From the NCBI GenBank assembly GCA_030049955.1, contig JASIJX010000234.1:1-13563 (forward strand): 13,563 bases of DNA, read 5' to 3'. This document shows positions 1 to 5,683 of the stretch, in pieces (positions within the stretch are counted from its first letter, which is position 1; each line of letters opens with the position of its first letter). This stretch comes from Acidobacteriaceae bacterium (GTDB taxonomy: Bacteria; Acidobacteriota; Terriglobia; Terriglobales; Acidobacteriaceae). Under the pieces are notes generated by a model. The model saw only the letters and a list, made by a program, of their open reading frames with translations, was not told where the DNA came from and ran no database searches. A program made the position numbers and the translations under genes.

Positions 1-167
1 GCCGCGGGTGTCTGTGCTGCGGGAGCAGGCGCCGCAGCTGGTGCTTGTGCTGCGGGAACTGGCGTAGCAGCGGGAGTTTGCGCGTGCGCGCCGGCAGCGA
101 ACACGAGTGCCGCTGAGATGCCGGCCACTGGACGGAAGGTACGGCTCAACTTCGCAATCAGCTTCAT
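1..167 (-). CDS. Partial secreted Ala/Pro-rich protein (N-terminus only)
   Basis: This is the first 55 codons of a minus-strand gene that continues past the left edge. It begins at ATG (positions 167-165) with GAGAGG ten bases upstream (plus-strand CCTCTC at 178-183). The protein starts MKLIAKLSRTFRPVAG, followed by a hydrophobic stretch (ISAALVFAAGAHAQ), a convincing Sec signal peptide with a likely cut after AHA. From there the visible part is almost only Ala, Pro, Gln and Thr with a recurring PAAQ/PAP pattern, the sort of flexible linker found just after the signal in periplasmic or surface proteins. No functional domain lies within the window, so the role is unknown. It is divergent from the sensor-kinase operon. 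I am confident in the reading frame and signal peptide and have no basis for a product name. Confidence 0.72.
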   Translation of the reverse strand, partial: MKLIAKLSRTFRPVAGISAALVFAAGAHAQTPAATPVPAAQAPAAAPAPAAQTPA

Positions 168-244
168 TGGCAAATGACCTCTCGCAAAGAGATTTCGGAT
201 GTGTTTTGAGAAACCTAAAACTGCAGAAAATGGATAAGAACTTG

Positions 245-271
245 CCTATATGTAGCGCAAAGACACTTCAA
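245..271 (-). promoter_or_regulatory. Possible promoter for the left-edge secreted protein
   Basis: On the minus strand a TTGAAG hexamer (271-266) is followed 15 bases later by TATAGG (250-245), about 80 bases before the start codon. The spacer is shorter than the usual 16-18 bases and the match is modest, so this is only a candidate. Confidence 0.25.
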
Positions 272-497
272 GTACGGCATGCCGGACACCGGAGCGGCCG
301 GAGAATGCGAGCTTGTTTAACTTGCGTTTGGCCTGTTCGGACTAGCAGTAGTAACGCAAACGAGGCATAAAGAAGATATGAGAAAGAAAAAAAGAATTCT
401 GAACCGAACTTAGATCACCTAAGAGTGCAGAATCTCCTTGTTTTATGAGGGTTTAGGGGACTATGCGGGTTTTGCGCTCTGTGCGGAGCGAGCCCGC

Positions 498-520
498 GTC
501 CATAAAGACTGCATAAAGAC
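498..520 (+). promoter_or_regulatory. Tandem direct repeat resembling an OmpR/PhoB-family binding box
   Basis: CATAAAGAC occurs at 501-509 and again at 512-520, exactly 11 bp apart, so the two copies lie on one face of the helix. Written as 11-mers the units are GTCCATAAAGA and CTGCATAAAGA. The shape recalls the PhoB box (TGTCATA units repeated every 11 bp). It lies about 100 bp before the likely start of a sensor-kinase operon whose second gene is an OmpR/PhoB-family regulator, so autoregulation is a reasonable inference. No clear -35/-10 pair accompanies it. Confidence 0.4.
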
Positions 521-562
521 ATTTACTGATGCATGGCTTGCAACGCATCCGAAAGACTCGCA

Positions 563-587
563 CTCGCGTATTCTTGAAATACGCGGG
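563..587. promoter_or_regulatory. Perfect dyad / hairpin upstream of the sensor kinase
   Basis: CGCGTATT (565-572) and AATACGCG (578-585) are exact reverse complements separated by CTTGA. A G-U and a C-G pair can extend the stem to ten. It lies 35 bases before the proposed TTG start, so it is either an operator or a hairpin in the 5' leader of the operon mRNA. Confidence 0.35.
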
Positions 588-620
588 ACTGCCAGGAAAC
601 TTCTGCGGAAGAGAGGCCAA

Positions 621-2126
621 TTGGCTGGAAGCTACATCCCTGTCCGGACGATCTTTCATCGGCGGTGGACGCGCGGCTCCGGGTCTCGGGTGCTGTTATT
701 TGTGCTGGAGTGCGCATTGGGCATCGTCGCGGTGCTGCTGGTGGCCGCGCTGGCGCACTGGTCGCGCGGCCTGCTTCCCGTAGCAGTTCTGCTCTACCTG
801 CTGATCGTCGTTCCCACGGCGTTATTGTGCGGTTTTTGGCAGGCGGCGATTGTTTCGCTTTCGGCGGTGGTAATGCAGGCGGCGTTTACCATGCACGAGC
901 GCAAGCTGGACATCGCCGTCGATCCTGCAAACGGTGTGACGCTGCTGGCGTTCGTAATAGTAGCACTGATCGTGAGCCGGCTTTCTGCGCGTGTGACAGG
1001 CCACGCAAAGGAAACTGAGCAGCGCGAGCGGCAGATGCATGATCTTTACGAGTTCACGAGGCAAACGCTGCAGATGAACTTGCACCTGGAGCCAGGCTCG
1101 CAGTTGGCGGATCTGATCCACGACATCTTCGCGGTTGAAGCTGTCGCCGTGTTTGACGCCGATTTGCACGAGGTGTATCAGGCCGGCTATTGGAGCAGCG
1201 ATCCGCTGGAACTGGCGCAGAACGTCTATTATTTCGAAACCTCAGATGACGACGCGGAGACGGGAATCGGCCGGCGGGTGGTGCGGCTGGGGACGGTGCC
1301 CGTGGGCAGCCTGGTGGTACGCGGCGAGACCAGCCCGCTAACCAACAACGCAATCGCCTCGCTGATCGCAATCACCTTCGATCGCTACCGCGCCTTCGCC
1401 AACGAAAGCCGGATTGAAACAGAGCGGCGGACGGAGCAATTGCGCGCTACAGTACTCGATAGCCTGGCGCATGCCTACAAGACGCCGCTGACGGCTATCC
1501 GCGCTGCCGGCACGGGGCTCACAGAGATGGGCAAGCTTTCGCCCGGGCAGGCGGAATTGGTGAGCCTAATTAACGAAGAGACGCAAACGCTAAGCGAACT
1601 GACGACTCGGCTGCTTACCACGGCGCGGCTCGATGCCGGTGAAGTAACGCTGCACGCTGAGCCTGTGAATGTGGCATCGATGCTCGAAGAGGTGCTGGTA
1701 ACGCTGAAGGACCGGCTGGCGAGCATGAAGTTGGTTGTCGACATTCAGGACGAGAGCCTGATGCTCGAGTGCGATCGTCATCTGATTACGATGCTGCTTA
1801 CGCAATACCTGGACAATGCGTGCAAATACTCGGTTTTTGGCACCGCCATTACGATTCGCCTGATCAGCACGCGCCGCGAGATGATCTTTTCGGTGCACAG
1901 CTTTGGACCGGTGATTCCGATAGCTGACCGGGAGCGCATCTTCGAGCGGTATTATCGTTCTTCGAACACTTCCAATCGGGCTTCCGGCACGGGCATCGGG
2001 CTCTCTGTGGCCAAGCGTGTGGCACAGATTCATGGCGGCCAGGTATGGGTGACCAGCGACGAGCAGGGAGGAACGACGTTTTTCGCAGCGATTCCGATCA
2101 GCAATGAGAAGGGAAGTGCACGATGA
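621..2126 (+). CDS. KdpD-like sensor histidine kinase (DUF4118-GAF-HisKA-HATPase)
   Basis: This is a membrane sensor kinase that should autophosphorylate on His and pass phosphate to the next gene's regulator. I chose the TTG at 621 because GAGAGG (611-616) sits four bases upstream; the frame is open back to a TTG at 438 with no ribosome site. From 621 it is 501 residues. Four hydrophobic segments (about 24-46, 51-71, 74-90, 106-120) match the KdpD-type DUF4118 module, followed by a GAF-like region (about 142-260), a HisKA helix pair with His284 in LAHAYKTPLTAI, an N box with LDNACKYS (Asn399), and a G2 box GTGIGLS at 456. Two substitutions stand out: the acidic residue normally following the phospho-His is Ala285, and the G1-box Asp position is Ser427 (VHSFGPVIP). 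It lacks the N-terminal KdpD and USP domains, and no kdpFABC is nearby, so potassium sensing is not implied. Confidence 0.85.
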   Translation: MAGSYIPVRTIFHRRWTRGSGSRVLLFVLECALGIVAVLLVAALAHWSRGLLPVAVLLYLLIVVPTALLCGFWQAAIVSLSAVVMQAAFTMHERKLDIAVDPANGVTLLAFVIVALIVSRLSARVTGHAKETEQRERQMHDLYEFTRQTLQMNLHLEPGSQLADLIHDIFAVEAVAVFDADLHEVYQAGYWSSDPLELAQNVYYFETSDDDAETGIGRRVVRLGTVPVGSLVVRGETSPLTNNAIASLIAITFDRYRAFANESRIETERRTEQLRATVLDSLAHAYKTPLTAIRAAGTGLTEMGKLSPGQAELVSLINEETQTLSELTTRLLTTARLDAGEVTLHAEPVNVASMLEEVLVTLKDRLASMKLVVDIQDESLMLECDRHLITMLLTQYLDNACKYSVFGTAITIRLISTRREMIFSVHSFGPVIPIADRERIFERYYRSSNTSNRASGTGIGLSVAKRVAQIHGGQVWVTSDEQGGTTFFAAIPISNEKGSAR

Positions 2127-2881
2127 ATCAGTCTGGAATACGCATTCTGGTGGTGGACGACGAACCGGCCATTCGCCGCGCGCTGCGGCCGCCTCTGATG
2201 GAGCTCGGGTTCCAGTTGGCGGAGGCGTCACGTGGAGAGGAGGCGCTGCAGGCACTGCGGGCTCAGTCCTACGATGTCGTGCTGCTCGACGTAAACATGC
2301 CGGGCTTGGGCGGCATCGAAACGCTGCGCCGCATCCGCACGTTTGCGCCGCGGCTGCCTGTGCTGATCCTGACTGTGCGCGACCAGGAAGAGGATAAGGT
2401 GGAGGCGCTGGACCTGGGCGCAGACGACTACGTGACCAAGCCCTTCAGCACGCGGGAGTTGATTGCTCGCATCCGCTCGGCTGTGCGAAGGATGCGCGCG
2501 CCGGCGCGCACCGAAGATGCGCCGATCGAGATCGGTGAGGTTTACCTGGACCCGGTGAAGCGCCGCGTAACCAAGCGCGGTGAACCGATCAAGCTTACGC
2601 GCAAGGAATTCGACATTCTGCACTGCCTGATGAGCCGAGCCGGGCGCGTGGTGACCTACGCCAAGCTGCTGACCGCGGTGTGGGGCGCCGATTGCCGCGA
2701 AGAGGTCGAATATCTGCGCACGTTTGTGCGGCAGTTGCGCAAGAAGATGGAGGACGATCCATCGAATCCGGTTTATCTGCTGACGGATGTGTCGGTAGGT
2801 TACCGGTTTGCGGATGCGCAGATGTTGACGGAGAGAAACGGCGCGGGAGAAACCGAGACAGGGGCGGAGCTTGACTCGTAG
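2123..2881 (+). CDS. OmpR/PhoB-family response regulator (KdpE-like)
   Basis: This cytoplasmic DNA-binding regulator is the presumed partner of the kinase just upstream. Its ATG overlaps the kinase stop as ATGA (2123-2126), with GGGAAG before it, so the two are translationally coupled. The 252-residue protein has a receiver domain (about 6-120) with all key residues: acidic pair Asp12/Asp13, phosphoacceptor Asp56 in VVLLDVNMPG, Thr84 and Lys106 in KPF. A winged-helix domain (about 134-230) contains the expected LTRKEFDILHCL and VEYLRTFVRQLRKKME helices and ends in VGYRF. About 20 polar, acidic residues follow at the C-terminus. The DNA-binding domain is closest in style to KdpE (the VEYLR..VRQLRKK pattern), but genomic context gives no target. 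OmpR-family proteins bind tandem direct repeats, which fits the repeat at 498-520. Confidence 0.92.
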   Translation: MNQSGIRILVVDDEPAIRRALRPPLMELGFQLAEASRGEEALQALRAQSYDVVLLDVNMPGLGGIETLRRIRTFAPRLPVLILTVRDQEEDKVEALDLGADDYVTKPFSTRELIARIRSAVRRMRAPARTEDAPIEIGEVYLDPVKRRVTKRGEPIKLTRKEFDILHCLMSRAGRVVTYAKLLTAVWGADCREEVEYLRTFVRQLRKKMEDDPSNPVYLLTDVSVGYRFADAQMLTERNGAGETETGAELDS

Positions 2882-2913
2882 ATGGTGTCGAGCGAGTTAG
2901 AAAATACCGCAGA

Positions 2914-2960
2914 TTCTTTGCTTCATTTGCCGGTAGAAACGAGGCAGATGAAGCGAAGAA
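2914..2960. terminator. Long hairpin between convergent regulator and apt genes
   Basis: TTCTTTGCTTCATTTGCC (2914-2931) and GGCAGATGAAGCGAAGAA (2943-2960) can pair over 18 bp around an 11-nt loop. In plus-strand RNA all positions pair, two of them as G-U. In the other direction those two become A-C mismatches. It begins 32 bases after the regulator stop. No run of T follows on the plus strand, so it is not a textbook intrinsic terminator, but the position between convergent stops suggests transcription termination or 3'-end protection. Confidence 0.55.
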
Positions 2961-2978
2961 AAGCAAATTGATTCCATC

Positions 2979-3020
2979 GCAGCTACACGTCCGCTCCTAG
3001 CAGCTACACACCCACTCCTA
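2979..3020. repeat. 21-bp tandem duplication covering the apt stop codon
   Basis: Two adjacent 21-bp units (2979-2999 and 3000-3020) match at 18 of 21 positions; both begin GCAGCTACAC and end CTCCTA. The apt stop codon (TAG, read from 3020 to 3018) is part of the right-hand copy, and the left-hand copy carries a second in-frame TAG at the same place (2999-2997). It looks like a small slippage duplication at the end of apt. Confidence 0.7.
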
Positions 3021-3599
3021 TTCGTCATAATGGAGCAGGCTAAAGACGTCATAGTCCGGGAAGCGGTCGCGGCCTTTGAGGAAGTCGAGCTCGACCGCGA
3101 AGGCAAGGCCGGCGATGTTCCCGCCGAGTTGGCGGACAAGCTTGACCGTGGCTTCCATAGTGCCACCGGTGGCAAGCAGGTCGTCGACCAGAACGACGCT
3201 CTGGCCGGGATGGATGGCGTCCATGTGGATCTCGAGCGAGTCGGAGCCGTACTCAAGATCGTAGGTGACGCGGGCCACTTGCGCAGGCAGCTTACGCGGC
3301 TTGCGCACGGGAACAAAGCCGGCGTTGAGCCGGTAGGCGAGCGCCGGGCCGAAGATGAAGCCGCGCGCTTCAATACCCAAAACGAGATCGATCTTTTGCT
3401 CGATGTAATGCGCGGCCAGGGCATCGATAAGCTGCGCGAAACCAGTCTTGTCTTTGAGGAGCGTTGTGATGTCGTAGAAAAGAATGCCGGGCTTGGGAAA
3501 ATCCGGGACTGTTCGGACGAGTTTCTTGAGATCCTCGATGTTGACGGGCTTGACGGCTTTGGACATGGCAGCGTGCAGTTCGGAGTCGACTGTGCTCAT
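3018..3599 (-). CDS. apt: Adenine phosphoribosyltransferase
   Basis: Apt converts adenine and PRPP to AMP and pyrophosphate in purine salvage, as a cytoplasmic dimer. The 193-residue protein shows the family signatures: [18 protein letters not shown] near the N-terminus, [14 protein letters not shown], the adenine-side RKPRKLP stretch, and the PRPP-binding loop [14 protein letters not shown]. Length is slightly above the usual 170-180 because of about ten extra N-terminal residues. An internal Met at residue 12 (3566) is an alternative start, and neither start has a good Shine-Dalgarno sequence. A -10-like TAGACT (3626-3621 on this strand) lies 21 bases before the upstream ATG, which favours that start and suggests a short leader. 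It lies 109 bases after acylphosphatase on the same strand and may be partly co-transcribed with it. The identification is secure. Confidence 0.95.
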   Translation of the reverse strand: MSTVDSELHAAMSKAVKPVNIEDLKKLVRTVPDFPKPGILFYDITTLLKDKTGFAQLIDALAAHYIEQKIDLVLGIEARGFIFGPALAYRLNAGFVPVRKPRKLPAQVARVTYDLEYGSDSLEIHMDAIHPGQSVVLVDDLLATGGTMEATVKLVRQLGGNIAGLAFAVELDFLKGRDRFPDYDVFSLLHYDE

Positions 3600-3620
3600 T
3601 GTTTTAAGTGGTCCGTTGCC

Positions 3621-3626
3621 AGTCTA
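3621..3626 (-). promoter_or_regulatory. Candidate -10 element for apt
   Basis: TAGACT on the minus strand lies 21 bases upstream of the apt ATG. The same TA(C/G)ACT hexamer precedes trpG, trpE and the dehydrogenase. No matching -35 hexamer is evident here. Confidence 0.3.
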
Positions 3627-3708
3627 CATGACGAGGTCGAGCACGCTACTGGCGCATTTCCTGGCTGCGCGGTTCTCAAGGCGTGAACTGTGAGTTGTGA
3701 ACTGCCGA

Positions 3709-3990
3709 CTACCACGCGCCTTCGATGCGGAATGGGCCGAGGTCGCGGGCTTCAGAGTCCTTCAGCGTATGCTCGATGACGCGATCGACGCGTGAGCCGC
3801 GCGGACCGCGCTTGAGACTTGCGCGGAGTTCTGCGAGATCTTCTGCGTCGCCAGAGGCGACTACTTCGACATCGCCGTCTTCGGTATTGCGCACCCAGCC
3901 GTGCAGGCCGATCTCGCTGGCCTCGCGTTGCACGAACCAGCGAAAGCCAACACCCTGTACGCGTCCCTGGATGAGAAAGTGAAGAACCAT
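3709..3990 (-). CDS. acyP: Acylphosphatase
   Basis: This small cytoplasmic enzyme hydrolyses acyl phosphates such as acetyl phosphate or 1,3-bisphosphoglycerate. The 93-residue protein is the normal size for a single-domain acylphosphatase. It carries the diagnostic GRVQGVGFRWFV phosphate loop with catalytic Arg17, and the second signature GLHGWVRNTEDGDVEV with catalytic Asn35. The C-terminus (GPFRIEGAW) also fits the family, which usually ends in F.I. The ATG at 3990 gives the expected N-terminus directly before the first strand; a Shine-Dalgarno sequence is weak or absent. It is divergent from trpG across about 110 bases and precedes apt on the same strand. The link with apt is positional only. 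Confidence 0.94.
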   Translation of the reverse strand: MVLHFLIQGRVQGVGFRWFVQREASEIGLHGWVRNTEDGDVEVVASGDAEDLAELRASLKRGPRGSRVDRVIEHTLKDSEARDLGPFRIEGAW

Positions 3991-4071
3991 GACCGGACTG
4001 CGCTAGTTTGGCAAATTGGGGGGTAGGCGCGCAAGGCGAGATGGGGCAGATGTGAATTCCGGAGTCCGCGC

Positions 4072-4077
4072 TACACT
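4072..4077 (+). promoter_or_regulatory. Candidate -10 element for trpG and the FecR-like gene
   Basis: TACACT lies 23 bases before the trpG ATG. No good -35 hexamer is visible 16-18 bases upstream. The identical hexamer precedes trpE on the other strand, followed in both cases by G(G)AAT, which raises the chance that these are genuine and of the same type. Confidence 0.35.
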
Positions 4078-4100
4078 GAATACAGCATGGTATTCGTCCT

Positions 4101-4679
4101 ATGGTTTTCGTTTTAGACAACTACGATTCGTTTACCTACAACCTGGTGCAGTACCTGGGCGAACTGGGCGCGGATGTGATGGTGCGCCGGAACGACGAGG
4201 TAACGCCCGAGCAGGTTGAGGCGATGAACCCGGAGCGCATCCTGCTCTCGCCGGGACCATGCACGCCGCATGAGGCGGGCATTCTGGTGCCGCTCATCCG
4301 GCACATGGCGGGCAAAGCGCCCATACTCGGCGTGTGCCTTGGGCACCAGGCCATCGGCGAGGCTTTCGGCGGGCAGGTGGTGCGCGCGCGCACACTGATG
4401 CACGGCAAAACCAGCGCAGTAGAGCACAACCGCAAGGGCGTGTTTGCTGGGCTGCCCACTCCGCTGACCTGCACGCGATATCACTCGCTGATTGTGTCCG
4501 AGGAATCGCTGCCAGCGGAGCTGGAAGTGACGGCGCGGACGCCGGAGTCCGACGGCAAGGGGTCGGTAATTATGGGACTGCGCCACCGAAGGCTGCCGGT
4601 CGAGGGCGTGCAGTTTCATCCGGAAAGCGTGCTGACCGAGGGTGGCCATCAGATGATCCGCAACTTTCTCGAGATGTAG
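4101..4679 (+). CDS. trpG: Anthranilate/aminodeoxychorismate synthase glutaminase subunit (TrpG/PabA)
   Basis: This is a class I glutamine amidotransferase that releases ammonia from glutamine for the chorismate-using partner, most likely the TrpE encoded nearby. At 192 residues it is the usual length. It starts [20 protein letters not shown], then [12 protein letters not shown], the nucleophile elbow [15 protein letters not shown] with Cys79, RYHSLIV, and [14 protein letters not shown] with His173 and Glu175, so the catalytic triad is intact. One Met lies just upstream out of frame; the ATG at 4101 gives the canonical N-terminus but has no clear Shine-Dalgarno sequence. A single TrpG often also serves PabB in folate synthesis, so pabA would be an equally fair name. 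The next gene starts only two bases after its stop. Confidence 0.93.
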   Translation: MVFVLDNYDSFTYNLVQYLGELGADVMVRRNDEVTPEQVEAMNPERILLSPGPCTPHEAGILVPLIRHMAGKAPILGVCLGHQAIGEAFGGQVVRARTLMHGKTSAVEHNRKGVFAGLPTPLTCTRYHSLIVSEESLPAELEVTARTPESDGKGSVIMGLRHRRLPVEGVQFHPESVLTEGGHQMIRNFLEM

Positions 4680-4681
4680 CG

Positions 4682-5647
4682 ATGCGGCGGCGGGCGGGAG
4701 CGATATCGGCTGGCGCCCTTTGGCTGCTGGCGATGGCGTGTGCGCACGCTCAGGATCCGTCGACGACCAAGCTTGCGCCAGACACAGCGGCTTCCATTGC
4801 GCCGGCGCCGATCGCAATCATTCCCATCGACGCGAGCAAACCTGATAAAGCGGCAGTAGTCACCGGCGCTATGGAAGTGACGGCGGGCCGGGCGATGATC
4901 GCGACCAGTGGCACCGTGACTTCTGGCACGCAGACGACTGATGTAACGCTGCCGCGGCGCGGAACTCTGCGGGTGTGCGCCTCGACGACTGTGAAGCTCG
5001 CAGCGGACACGAGCGTGCCGGAGGGTGGTGGGCCAAATTTCGTTCCAGGGCTCCTGATGGCAATGGATCACGGCGCCGTGGAGATGAGCTTTGCCGAGAG
5101 ACCAGGCGAAGCGGCCAACGCCGACGTGCTGATGACGCCCGACTTCCGCATTCTGATCAGCGGGCCAGGAGCCTCAGATGTGAAGGTGCGGCTGGGGCGC
5201 GAGGGGGACACGTGTGTGGACAACTCCGGAAAGGATGCGCCGTACGTAGTGGTCACGAGCCTGTTTGACAGCGGGCTTTACCGCGTGCAGCCGGGCCAGC
5301 GGGTCATGTTTCAGCACGGCAGCCTGAGCGAAGTGGTGGACGAAGAAAAAGAGCCGTGCGGCTGTCCGCCTGCAGAAACGCATGGAAATGAATTTCCACT
5401 GGCGCAGAGTGAAGGACTGGCGCCATTAGCTCCGTCAGCACCTGCTCCGAAGGTGAGCCCGGCGGCGACGCTGCCGCCACTGGTCTATCAAAAAGGCAGC
5501 GTAGCTTCGCCGGAGACAGCGGCACAGAGCACGGCCCCGGCCGCGATTACAACACAGTTACCGGCTACGGCGAAGCCGGCAACGAAAAAGCCCGGCATGT
5601 TCAGGCGCATCGGGCATTTCTTCCGCCGAGTTTTCGGAGCGGAATAA
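4682..5647 (+). CDS. Secreted FecR-like beta-rich protein of unknown function
   Basis: I start this at the ATG two bases after the trpG stop because it opens directly into a signal peptide: MRRRAGAISAGALWLLAMACAHA, cut before Gln24. The frame is open further upstream, inside trpG, but that part overlaps a well-conserved gene. The 321-residue protein has a low-complexity segment, then about 60-215 a region reminiscent of FecR domains (VTAGRAMIATSGTVTSG, LPRRGTLRVCASTTVKL, LMTPDFRILISGPG, YRVQPGQRVMFQHG). A Cys pair in CGCPP sits near 225, followed by a Pro/Ala/Thr-rich linker and a basic amphipathic tail, MFRRIGHFFRRVFGAE. The tail could bind membrane or nucleic acid; that is inference. It has no transmembrane helix after the signal, unlike FecR anti-sigma regulators, and no sigma factor is adjacent. 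The tight spacing implies co-expression with trpG. I cannot assign a function. Confidence 0.82.
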   Translation: MRRRAGAISAGALWLLAMACAHAQDPSTTKLAPDTAASIAPAPIAIIPIDASKPDKAAVVTGAMEVTAGRAMIATSGTVTSGTQTTDVTLPRRGTLRVCASTTVKLAADTSVPEGGGPNFVPGLLMAMDHGAVEMSFAERPGEAANADVLMTPDFRILISGPGASDVKVRLGREGDTCVDNSGKDAPYVVVTSLFDSGLYRVQPGQRVMFQHGSLSEVVDEEKEPCGCPPAETHGNEFPLAQSEGLAPLAPSAPAPKVSPAATLPPLVYQKGSVASPETAAQSTAPAAITTQLPATAKPATKKPGMFRRIGHFFRRVFGAE

Positions 5648-5683
5648 ATAAACTCGGCCCTAGACTGCGAATCACGCGGATCC

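Larger units (their letters stand above)
168..620. other. Intergenic region between divergent genes, no convincing gene
   Basis: This 450-bp stretch is richer in A+T than its surroundings, with a purine-rich run at 370-399. A frame continuous with the sensor kinase is open from a TTG at 438, but that TTG has no Shine-Dalgarno sequence, the peptide resembles no kinase N-terminus, and no ATG or GTG lies in that frame before 690, so I treat it as non-coding. It contains a 9-bp direct repeat at 501-520 and a perfect 8-bp dyad at 565-585 (listed separately). Weaker symmetry is seen at TTGCGTT/AACGCAA (322-328 and 353-359) and CTTAG/CTAAG (409-423). A further CATAAAGA copy lies at 365-372. Confidence 0.5.

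Noticed and set aside
1..110. PAAQ-type periodicity as a DNA repeat array
   Set aside because: The periodicity is at the protein level in an Ala/Pro-rich linker of a secreted protein; the DNA units are degenerate.
438..620. N-terminal extension of the sensor kinase from a TTG at 438
   Set aside because: The TTG has no ribosome site, the extra 61 residues resemble no sensor domain, and the stretch contains probable regulatory repeats. TTG 621 has GAGAGG at good spacing.
621..2881. A true potassium-responsive KdpDE pair
   Set aside because: The KdpD-type N-terminal sensor and USP domains are absent and no kdpFABC genes are present, so the resemblance is limited to domain family.
3030..3686. 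218-codon plus-strand frame opposite apt
   Set aside because: It is the antisense of a well-conserved apt gene. High G+C coding DNA often leaves such frames open, and the product has no recognisable domain.
3678..3705. GTGAACTG repeats between acylphosphatase and apt
   Set aside because: Only two short copies; too little to call a repeat element, although similar GTTCACAG strings occur near 9637.
4334..4681. Longer version of the FecR-like protein starting inside trpG
   Set aside because: The upstream part is an out-of-frame reading of conserved trpG, and the ATG at 4682 opens a clear signal peptide.
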